DNA from: UBA6049 sp965662345
Lineage (GTDB): Bacteria; Bacteroidota; Bacteroidia; Flavobacteriales_G; Salibacteraceae
Direction of reading: 5' to 3'
DNA: 13,747 nt
NCBI GenBank assembly: GCA_965662345.1
Contig: CBFIHE010000045.1
Span: 1 to 13,747, forward strand
This document shows, piece after piece, positions 7,171 through 12,279 of this stretch (position 1 is its first letter; the number at the start of each line of letters is the position of its first letter). A program made the translations under genes and the position numbers. The notes beneath the pieces are model-generated. The model saw nothing but the letters and a program-made list of their open reading frames with translations. It did not search any database and was not told the DNA's origin.

Positions 7171-8022
7171 TTATTTTTCTGTTCCATGGTTGTAAACATG
7201 AACATCGCGCTGCGGGTAAGGAATACCAATACCTGCATCATCTAATTGAAGTTTCACTTGTTCGTGTACATCAAAATAAACACCCCAGTAATCTTCTGAT
7301 TTCACCCATGGGCGAACCACAAAATTTACGCTGTTATCTGCCAATTCAGATACAGCAACAGTTTTTTCTGGGTCTGTTAACACGCGAGGGTCTGAATCTA
7401 AAATGTTATTGAAAATATCTTTTGCCTTCTTGATATCAGCATCGTAAGAAATACCAAAAGTCATGTCTACTCGCAAGGTGTCTTTTGCTGAGTAATTGGT
7501 GAGACTACCGTTACTTAAGATTCCGTTAGGAATGATAATTACACGGTTTTGGAAGGTTGTCATTTTAGTAACAAATATTTGAATCTCCTCTACAATGCCT
7601 AAGTGACCTGCCGCCTCTACAACATCGCCAACCTTAAACGGCTTAAAAATGAGTAAAAGAACACCACCTGCAAAATTGGCTAGTGTGCCTTGTAAAGCTA
7701 AACCAACAGCCAAACCTGCAGCACCCAATATAGCTACAAAAGAGGTTGTTTCTATACCTACCATGCCAGCCACAGAAATAAGAACTAAGGCTTTAAGAAA
7801 CCATGATAGCATGTTTAACAAAAAGGGTCTTAGCGTTGGATCTACCTCACTTTTCTCCATTAGTTTGCCTACCATTTTAGTAACAGCGCCCACAAAGCGT
7901 AAACCAATGATTAGAACAATAATGGCCAACAAAACCTTTGGGCCGTACTCCATCAATAATTCAATTCCTTTCTCTGTGTAGCCAGTAATGCTGCCAGCTG
8001 CCGCTTCTATTTCTTCGTTCAT
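7171..8022 (-). CDS. small-conductance mechanosensitive channel, MscS family
   Basis: The open frame extends to 8220, but ATG at 8022 gives 283 residues, almost the length of E. coli MscS (286), and the extra 66 codons read as non-conserved polar sequence over a repeat-rich control region. Three transmembrane helices are visible: about 27-47, 70-95, and the pore-lining TM3 around 96-128 with the Gly/Ala-rich FVAILGAAGLAVGLALQG and the following NFAGGVLLLIFKPFKVGD. The beta domain (about 129-180) contains RVIIIPNGILSNGSLTNYS, the classic MscS segment, and the C-terminal alpha/beta domain follows to residue 275. The channel opens under membrane tension and releases solutes on hypo-osmotic shock. 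It is monocistronic: a strong terminator lies just downstream, and a divergent response regulator gene lies upstream across a 283-base control region. A weak -7 box (TATTTTCG, 8060-8053) lies upstream without a clear -33 partner. Confidence 0.93.
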   Translation of the reverse strand: MNEEIEAAAGSITGYTEKGIELLMEYGPKVLLAIIVLIIGLRFVGAVTKMVGKLMEKSEVDPTLRPFLLNMLSWFLKALVLISVAGMVGIETTSFVAILGAAGLAVGLALQGTLANFAGGVLLLIFKPFKVGDVVEAAGHLGIVEEIQIFVTKMTTFQNRVIIIPNGILSNGSLTNYSAKDTLRVDMTFGISYDADIKKAKDIFNNILDSDPRVLTDPEKTVAVSELADNSVNFVVRPWVKSEDYWGVYFDVHEQVKLQLDDAGIGIPYPQRDVHVYNHGTEK

Positions 8023-8082
8023 TCTATTTGATTTAGGTTTTTTGTAATGGTGCGAAAATAAATTTTCTCGTGAGTGAATGAG

Positions 8083-8127
8083 ATATCCCTGAAAACGGTG
8101 ATTAGATTTTACTGCACTTAGGGATAT
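8083..8127. repeat. inverted repeat ATATCCCTGA / TTAGGGATAT in the mscS upstream region
   Basis: The arms at 8083-8092 and 8118-8127 have a perfect 8-base core (ATATCCCT/AGGGATAT) extended by a G-T and an A-T pair, with 25 bases between them. It could be an operator or a leader-RNA hairpin; it lies upstream of the predicted mscS start. Confidence 0.45.
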
Positions 8128-8136
8128 TTTACTGCA
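8106..8136 (+). repeat. direct repeat ATTTTACTGCA with 20-base period
   Basis: ATTTTACTGCA occurs at 8106-8116 and again at 8126-8136, identical over 11 bases and offset by exactly 20, about two turns of B-DNA. Same-face spacing is typical of a tandem transcription-factor site. The first copy lies in the loop of the ATATCCCT inverted repeat and the second overlaps its right arm by two bases. Confidence 0.5.
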
Positions 8137-8201
8137 GGCTTTGTTTCTACTTCGTTTTAGATTTGATTTTTTTTCAAATGTCTCGTTGAAAAAGTGGTGA
8201 G

Positions 8202-8272
8202 AGAGCGAACGTACGACCATACTCCGTGGTTTAGAATGAATTACCTAAAACACAACTGCATTCGTTCGCTCT
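8202..8272. repeat. 10-base inverted repeat AGAGCGAACG / CGTTCGCTCT
   Basis: The arms at 8202-8211 and 8263-8272 are perfectly complementary over 10 bases, separated by 51 bases. The right arm ends 33 bases before the response regulator ATG. It could be a pair of opposed operator half-sites or a looping element; no clear -7 box was found in this interval. Confidence 0.5.
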
Positions 8273-8305
8273 TTACTACCCTTATTCAATCCAAACCCAG
8301 GAGCA

Positions 8306-8947
8306 ATGATAAATGTAGCTATTGTAGATGATCATAAAGTTCTCATTCAAGGTGTTGAGGCTTTATTAGAACAGTTTGAAGATGTATCTGTGAGCTGGAC
8401 AGAGAATAGTGGTGAGGCATGCATAGACAAATGTAAGTTTGATGCGCCAGATGTGTTATTACTTGATGTAAGCATGAGAAAGGGGATGAACGGATTTGAA
8501 ACGGTGCAGAAGCTTCGTGAAAATGACTATCCCGGTAAGGTGATTCTACTGACGATGCACAATGAATATGGATACATTCAAAAAGGAGTAGAAGCGGGAG
8601 CAGACGGTTATTTATTGAAAGATACAGGTAAAAATGAATTGTATAAAGCAATTACCTCTGTGCATGATGGAGCCACATTTTTTGGAAAAGAGGTAAGCTC
8701 TATCCTCATTAACGGCTTAAGACCAAAAGATATGGACACCACTCCTATTGAGGTGAAGCTAACGGCAAGAGAAAAAGAGATTTTAGAGCACATTGCCCAA
8801 GAACTAACCACGGAAGAAATAGCCAAAAAACTTCATTTGATTACGCCCACAGTAGAGTCGCATAGAAAAAAGCTATTACAAAAGTGCCAGGCTAAAAATA
8901 CGGTTGGTTTAGTGAAGTATGCGCTCAAAGCAGGCTTGGTATCTTAG
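8306..8947 (+). CDS. response regulator transcription factor, NarL/LuxR family
   Basis: The 213-residue protein has an N-terminal receiver domain (about 1-118) with the acidic pair Asp8-Asp9, phospho-acceptor Asp54 in LLLDVSM, switch Thr83 in LLTMHN and Lys105 in YLLKDT, all canonical. A short linker leads to a C-terminal LuxR/GerE helix-turn-helix (about 148-213), LTAREKEILEHIAQE followed by TTEEIAKKLHLITPTVESH, the DNA-recognition part. It should bind DNA on phosphorylation by a histidine kinase, but no kinase gene lies in the window, so it is locally an orphan. AGGAG stands two bases before the ATG, too close for a strong ribosome site. The gene is divergent from mscS across repeats that may be regulator sites; autoregulation or control of mscS is inference. 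Confidence 0.94.
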   Translation: MINVAIVDDHKVLIQGVEALLEQFEDVSVSWTENSGEACIDKCKFDAPDVLLLDVSMRKGMNGFETVQKLRENDYPGKVILLTMHNEYGYIQKGVEAGADGYLLKDTGKNELYKAITSVHDGATFFGKEVSSILINGLRPKDMDTTPIEVKLTAREKEILEHIAQELTTEEIAKKLHLITPTVESHRKKLLQKCQAKNTVGLVKYALKAGLVS

Positions 8948-8965
8948 TGGGTTCACTTACATTTG
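8935..8965 (+). promoter_or_regulatory. Bacteroidota-type promoter of the small secreted protein gene
   Basis: CTTG at 8935-8938, a 19-base spacer and TACATTTG at 8958-8965 match the TTG / TAnnTTTG consensus well. The -33 element is in the last codons of the response regulator gene. The implied start near 8972 leaves a short A-rich leader before the ATG at 8990, so this gene can be expressed separately from the regulator. Confidence 0.65.
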
Positions 8966-8989
8966 GCTTGAACTAAAATAAAGAAAAAG

Positions 8990-9457
8990 ATGAAAAATTT
9001 AATTGTAGCTGTTACGCTACTTCTTACAGGACTATCAACTTGGGCACAACAAGGTGATTTAGATGAGAAATGGTTAGGCTACATGGTAGAGACCGAACGC
9101 AGAGCAATTTTTCAAGAGGGTATGATTTTAACAGATGTTGATAAAGACGGATTCTGGGTTATTTACGATGAGTATGAAGAAAGCCTATCTGGTATTAGAA
9201 AGCAGAGCATGGAGTATCTGAAGAGTTATGCCTCAGAATATGAATCTATGACAGATGAGCAGGCGATGGAACTAACCAAAAACCTACAGGGTATATCTAT
9301 GCAACGCCTTATGCTCCAGAGAAAGTATTCTAAGAAGATTGGAAAAGAAATAGGAGGTAACGTAGCTGCTCGGTTCACACAAATAGATGATGCTGTTTAC
9401 ATGCTTTTAAGACTACAAGTGATGGACGAAATACCTATGGTTGGTGATTTTAACTAG
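8990..9457 (+). CDS. small secreted helical protein of unknown function
   Basis: The 155-residue product has a signal peptide (about 1-19, ending STWAQ). The mature part is rich in charged residues and probably mostly helical. Features of note are DKDGFWVIYDEYE (about 51-63), an SMTDEQAMEL stretch (about 85-94) and the C-terminal block RFTQIDDAVYMLLRLQVMDEIPMV (about 128-151). The layout loosely recalls Spy/CpxP-like periplasmic proteins, helical with a T-x-x-Q-type motif, but the match is not good enough to assign it. Small secreted proteins of this RFxQI-x(n)-IPLV type are widespread in Gram-negative bacteria and lack an assigned function (recollection, not a search). It has its own promoter and a strong terminator directly downstream, so it is a single-gene transcript next to the response regulator. 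Control by that regulator is possible but unproven. Confidence 0.8.
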   Translation: MKNLIVAVTLLLTGLSTWAQQGDLDEKWLGYMVETERRAIFQEGMILTDVDKDGFWVIYDEYEESLSGIRKQSMEYLKSYASEYESMTDEQAMELTKNLQGISMQRLMLQRKYSKKIGKEIGGNVAARFTQIDDAVYMLLRLQVMDEIPMVGDFN

Positions 9458-9478
9458 CCATTCTTGAAATGTATAGTT

Positions 9479-9514
9479 CAAGGGCGTTCTTGTTACCTAG
9501 AATGCCCTTTTTTT
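9479..9514 (+). terminator. intrinsic terminator of the small secreted protein gene
   Basis: AGGGCGTTCT (9481-9490) and AGAATGCCCT (9499-9508) form a 10-base-pair stem with one G-U pair and an 8-base loop, followed by seven Ts (9508-9514). Upstream As extend pairing with the Ts. Its T run touches the 3' end of the convergent pseudogene. Confidence 0.92.
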
Positions 9515-10046
9515 ATTTCAAATTACCACTGAAATTTGATTCATAGCCCAACAAGGCATTTTTAAAACATTCTTCTGCGCTATTGTATTGTTGGAAGGTG
9601 TTAAAAGGTTCCACAAACAAATGCAAGGTTATTGTTCTGCCATTAGAGCTATTTATGAATTGGTGCATGCCCTGGTAATCATTGATGTAGGTTAGAGAGC
9701 TTGGTGGAAGTATAGATCTGCTAATTTCTACCAAACTACCAGAGTGCACACTACCTAAATAGCGTACTTCTGTCATTTCTCCAGCAATAATTAATGCCCA
9801 ACCTTGCTCATGACCATAGTTGTGTATAGACGTTTTCTGGCCAGGCTCTGAGCAAGCCAATAGCAACTCAAACTCTGCACATTTATGCAGTAAGTTGCGC
9901 GTATGATGCACTTTATTTCAGCTGCAATACGGTGATACTGCTTCTGTGGTGATTTGGGCCTGTTTTAAAATACTTCCCCAAGTTTCATAGCCAGAAATAG
10001 ACTCAAGTGCTTTTACGAGTTTGGGGATGGTGTTTATCGTTTCCAT
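9513..10046 (-). pseudogene. cysteine dioxygenase-like gene, interrupted by an in-frame TGA
   Basis: Read from ATG at 10046, one frame runs for 177 codons to TAA at 9515-9513, broken only by TGA at 9920-9918 (codon 43). The surviving part is a cupin of the cysteine dioxygenase (CDO) family, which oxidises cysteine to cysteine sulfinate: TRNLL after the break, EPGQKTSIHNYG (the CDO GSSIHDH block), YINDYQGMHQFIN (the third iron His) and TLHLFVEPFNTF near the C-terminus. Codons before the break (SPYCS, then TGA, then NKVHHTRN) continue the family alignment, with the TGA at an aromatic position, so TGG to TGA is the simple explanation. The second iron His of HxH is Tyr, and the catalytic Tyr of the HLY block (Tyr157 in mammalian CDO) is Phe. 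A downstream GTG at 9911 would start a shortened 132-residue product lacking the N-terminal part. Non-functional decay is most likely; a sequencing error at the TGA would not explain the residue changes. Confidence 0.8.
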
Positions 10047-10453
10047 AGCATTCAAGAGTTTACTATTGTGAAGTTAATGAGAAAGAGACATTGGAAAAAT
10101 GACAAAAGTCAAGGAGTTAAAACCAATTTAAATACCCGTTTCACAAGGTTTTAAACTATGTTTTGGTACGCCTTTCACCCACTTCATAGTGTTCTGGATT
10201 CAGCGGTAGCTGGTGAGTGAAAAAGGCTCTGATTATACTAGAGCGCACCAATCACTAGGGGTTCAAAGCTGACTGGAGCTATGTCATTTTTCTTTTTATC
10301 CAAACGGCATTACTTTTAGCCTTCGTTAATCAAAAACACGAACTATGAATCAATGCCAATCTGTATTGGCTATTGTTCATTCACCGGTGGAAAAGTCTGA
10401 AGTCTGCTCCTGAAAAGAAATGCAAAATACGCTGTAACCAGTAAGTTAAGAAT
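10047..10453. other. 407-base gene-free interval with structured repeats
   Basis: No credible coding frame was recognised. It holds a run of potential hairpins: CCTTTCACCCAC (10171-10182) with GTGAGTGAAAAAGG (10213-10226), enclosing CACT-TCAT-AGTG (10180-10191, which competes with the outer arm) and CAGC-GGTA-GCTG (10201-10212); GCTCT/AGAGC (10226-10230 and 10240-10244); a T-rich stretch near 10285-10295; and the long hairpin at 10345-10380. A poor -7-like TATGTTTT at 10157-10164 lies just before the first hairpin. It may be an untranslated RNA, a long leader, or debris of a lost gene. Confidence 0.4.
10345..10380. repeat. long imperfect palindrome (16-base arms, 4-base loop)
   Basis: ATGAATCAATGCCAAT (10345-10360) and ATTGGCTATTGTTCAT (10365-10380) pair over 15 positions with one bulged base on each arm, around the loop CTGT. 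No T run follows on the plus strand, and the T stretch on the minus strand is too distant for a standard terminator. It stands 73 bases before the next gene. Confidence 0.6.
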
Positions 10454-10900
10454 ATGCCAATATATTTAGATTTAGCCAACTTAGTCTTTGATAAAAAACT
10501 CTTGGACCGCAATTACCATGGCGGCTGTGACCAATTCCGTATGGATTGGAATATCAGGAATAATGAAGTTGACCAAGAAGATGATGAACTTATATGTCTC
10601 AAAGCCATGAATATAGATGAATTTGAGATAGACAAACTGATTCAGAGAGGCTTAAGATTTGATTCTGAGGCACAGACTTCTTCAGATTTTGTAGCTATTT
10701 CTAGGTATGGCGGAGAGCATTGGACAACTGACTGGCTAACGAGTAACGGTACTTTTGCATGGCATGTGAACTGCCACCCGAAGCAAAAAATACGTGCTAT
10801 TGAAATTGGAGAGGTAATGACTATGGATAAAATTCAAGAGTTATTTGATAAAGGAATAAATGTTCTTACGACTATAAGAACGGAACCTGACAAAACCTAA
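10454..10900 (+). CDS. hypothetical protein, 148 residues, family not recognised
   Basis: The start is ATG at 10454, with no Shine-Dalgarno. The product is cytoplasmic by appearance: no signal peptide or membrane helix, an acidic N-terminal half (NNEVDQEDDELICLKAMN, about 35-52), then SRYGGEHWTTDWL (about 83-95), TFAWHVNCHP (about 99-108) and a C-terminal MTMDKIQELFDKG helix (about 122-134). The Trp- and His-rich middle suggests a compact alpha/beta domain. I recall similar unannotated proteins in Bacteroidota with the YLDLANLVFDKK-type start, but I cannot name a family. It is 46 bases upstream of the GyrI-like gene in the same direction and could share a transcript. The complete frame and normal codon use support a real gene; the function is unknown. 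Confidence 0.7.
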   Translation: MPIYLDLANLVFDKKLLDRNYHGGCDQFRMDWNIRNNEVDQEDDELICLKAMNIDEFEIDKLIQRGLRFDSEAQTSSDFVAISRYGGEHWTTDWLTSNGTFAWHVNCHPKQKIRAIEIGEVMTMDKIQELFDKGINVLTTIRTEPDKT

Positions 10901-10917
10901 ACGGTATAAAAACAGAG

Positions 10918-10938
10918 TTATCCACACTGTTAACCACA
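10918..10938 (+). promoter_or_regulatory. two DnaA-box-like 9-mers in tandem
   Basis: TTATCCACA (10918-10926) equals the E. coli DnaA-box consensus, and TTAACCACA (10930-10938) differs at one base; both are on the same strand, start to start 12 bases. They end eight bases before the ATG of the GyrI-like gene. No AT-rich unwinding element or further exact box was seen nearby, so a regulatory site or chance is likelier than an origin. Confidence 0.4.
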
Positions 10939-10946
10939 ATTAGAAT

Positions 10947-11438
10947 ATGAAAACGAACGAATGGCTCCCAAGAATTGAACTTCTCAAAGAGAAGAAGTTA
11001 ATCGGTCAAAACATGAAAATGAGTCTCATTAACAATAAAACAGGTGAGCTTTGGCGACAGTTTGCACCGCGTATTAAAGAAATTAAGCGTAGAGTAACAG
11101 CTGATCAAGTCTCTTTGCAAATCTATCCTCCAAGGTATTATGAGGAATTCAGTGCTGCCAATAAATTTGTAAAGTGGTCTGCAGTAGAGGTTGAAGATTT
11201 TTTCGAAATGCCCATTGGTATGGAGTCGTTCATAATAGACGGTGGACTTTATCCAGTCTTTGAATACAAAGGTTCGAGCTCTGACCATTCCATATTTCAA
11301 TACATTTTGTCAGAGTGGTTGCCAAATTCAGGATATGTAGTGGATGCGAGACCGCATTTCGAGGTCTTAGGGTCAACGTATAAAATCAATGATACAAACT
11401 CAGAAGAAGAGATTTGGATTCCTGTAAAAGCAATGTAA
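10947..11438 (+). CDS. GyrI-like effector-binding domain protein
   Basis: The 163-residue protein is a stand-alone GyrI-like (AraC effector-binding, SOUL/GyrI superfamily) domain. Marks are QIYPPRYYEEFSAANKFVKWSAVEV (about 58-82), GMESFIIDGGLYPVFEYKG (about 91-109) and the C-terminal QYILSEWLPNSGYVVDARPHFEVLG (about 118-142) followed by EEEIWIPVK (about 153-161), the family's typical ending. No DNA-binding domain is fused: the first 55 residues are charged and lack a clear helix-turn-helix. Relatives bind or in some cases hydrolyse small hydrophobic or cationic ligands, and one inhibits DNA gyrase; the ligand here is unknown. The ATG at 10947 follows the two DnaA-box-like sites by eight bases. 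The gene converges on the SRP RNA gene, with 61 bases between. Confidence 0.86.
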   Translation: MKTNEWLPRIELLKEKKLIGQNMKMSLINNKTGELWRQFAPRIKEIKRRVTADQVSLQIYPPRYYEEFSAANKFVKWSAVEVEDFFEMPIGMESFIIDGGLYPVFEYKGSSSDHSIFQYILSEWLPNSGYVVDARPHFEVLGSTYKINDTNSEEEIWIPVKAM

Positions 11439-11492
11439 TCCTACACAGGTTTTGAAATTTCGCTTAGAAGGAACTTAAAAAAGTTAGTGCAC

Positions 11493-11508
11493 AAAAAAAG
11501 CGGGCTAG
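11493..11508 (-). terminator. terminator at the 3' end of the SRP RNA
   Basis: The 3' strand of the SRP RNA closing helix (CTAGCCCGC, 11508-11500) is directly followed on the minus strand by seven Ts (11499-11493). The closing stem and T run would release polymerase at the mature 3' end. Confidence 0.7.
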
Positions 11509-11599
11509 CTACTTACATCGCACCGCTACAACCGAATACCCTTGCTTTCTTCCGAACCTGGGGGATTCTCCGGGAGCTGGTCGTGCAAGACTAACCCGC
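11500..11599 (-). ncRNA. ffs: signal recognition particle RNA (4.5S, small bacterial type)
   Basis: The minus strand carries the conserved SRP domain IV: CCCAGGTTCGGAAGAAAGCA, about 11551-11532, equals the consensus CCAGGTCCGGAAGGAAGCA with the GGAA tetraloop and asymmetric A/C loop that bind Ffh. The ends close with GCGGGTTAG (11599-11591) pairing to CTAGCCCGC (11508-11500), one G-U pair, giving a rod of about 100 bases as in other small-type SRP RNAs. With Ffh and FtsY it targets nascent membrane proteins to the translocon. A consensus promoter lies six bases upstream and a T run follows, so both ends are well set. It is divergent from the DUF4199 operon and convergent with the GyrI-like gene. 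Exact ends could shift by a few bases. Confidence 0.93.
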
Positions 11600-11605
11600 A
11601 AGCCG

Positions 11606-11635
11606 CAAAAGTAGTATTTCCACGCTAAAAACAAG
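11606..11635 (-). promoter_or_regulatory. promoter of the SRP RNA gene
   Basis: On the minus strand CTTG (11635-11632), an 18-base spacer and TACTTTTG (11613-11606) fit the TTG / TAnnTTTG Bacteroidota promoter exactly at the -7 box. Six bases separate the box from the RNA 5' end at 11599, the expected distance. Confidence 0.8.
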
Positions 11636-11681
11636 CACTTTGTTTAACTTCCCTTAACAACGTGTAGCCCTGCGGAATAAC

Positions 11682-11689
11682 TATATTTG
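11682..11689 (+). promoter_or_regulatory. -7 promoter element of the DUF4199-GT2-MORN operon
   Basis: TATATTTG is an exact TAnnTTTG match. No TTG is found at the usual -33 spacing. The implied start near 11696 gives a 20-base leader to the ATG at 11716. Together with the SRP promoter it forms a divergent pair. Confidence 0.55.
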
Positions 11690-11715
11690 TCACACTCTTA
11701 AAAAAATCTTTTACT

Positions 11716-12279
11716 ATGAATCCGTTACTAGAAAAGCGCGATATATACATTAAGTTAGGCCTTCTCTTTGCAGCTGTTGGCATAGGTTACCAACTGTTGG
11801 CATACATAATAGGAATTAGCTATTATGCCTCATTCGCCAATGCTGGAATCACCTTGGTGGTTAGCATCTCGTTAATCGTTCTAATTACCCTTCAAGTGCG
11901 TAAAGCCAATGGAGGATTTATAGAATTTAAACCATTGTTTCTAGATATATTCTTTGTTTTGGTGGCAGGCGTATTTCTAACTACACTTTTTGATTTTGTA
12001 TTGAATACCGCAATCGATCCAGATTTACCAGTGAAAGTCATTGATGAGTCAACAGAGAAAACCATGGCCATGATGGAAGGCTTAGTTCCAGAAGAAGAAT
12101 TAGATAAAACCTACAATCAATTACAAGCGGCTAAAGAAGAGGTAAAAGATAAATACACCTTTGGTGGATTGTTTATGACATACCTCACATCTTTGGCAAT
12201 ATGGATGATCCCTGCATTAATTATGGCACTTATATTTAAGAAAGAGCCTGAATCACCATTTAACGATCTAGAAGCTTGA
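11716..12279 (+). CDS. DUF4199 domain-containing integral membrane protein
   Basis: The 187-residue protein has four likely transmembrane helices: about 14-35, 37-59, 75-95 and 151-171. A soluble, acidic, helical loop of about 50 residues lies between helices three and four (EELDKTYNQLQAAKEEVKDK, about 116-135). The hydrophobic pattern, FIEFKPLFLDIFFVLVAGVF and the central charged loop fit DUF4199, a Bacteroidota family with no established function. The family is often found beside glycosyltransferase genes of the type seen next (established neighbourhood, recalled rather than searched). Its TGA stop (12277-12279) overlaps the ATG of the glycosyltransferase by one base (TGATG), implying translational coupling and a shared task, for instance supplying or handling a lipid-linked sugar; that role is inference. 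Confidence 0.85.
   Translation: MNPLLEKRDIYIKLGLLFAAVGIGYQLLAYIIGISYYASFANAGITLVVSISLIVLITLQVRKANGGFIEFKPLFLDIFFVLVAGVFLTTLFDFVLNTAIDPDLPVKVIDESTEKTMAMMEGLVPEEELDKTYNQLQAAKEEVKDKYTFGGLFMTYLTSLAIWMIPALIMALIFKKEPESPFNDLEA

Noticed and set aside
8161..8179. ATTTGA-T7-TCAAAT as a terminator
   Set aside because: A six-pair AT stem with a T-only loop inside a divergent promoter region has no gene to terminate and would be unstable.
8023..8220. 66-codon N-terminal extension of mscS from the open frame
   Set aside because: The extension is polar and family-unlike, ATG at 8022 gives the normal MscS length, and the DNA carries control-region repeats.
9918..9920. TGA in the cysteine dioxygenase frame as a selenocysteine codon
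   Set aside because: No SECIS-like element was seen, the position is aromatic in the family rather than Cys, and other active-site residues are also lost.
10047..10453. Insertion-sequence remnant or tRNA-like element
   Set aside because: No transposase fragment, terminal inverted repeat pair with target duplication, or cloverleaf could be traced; the GGTTCAAA near 10260 stands alone.
10918..10938. Chromosomal replication origin
   Set aside because: Only two boxes are present, with no dnaA gene, AT-rich unwinding repeats or further exact boxes in the window.
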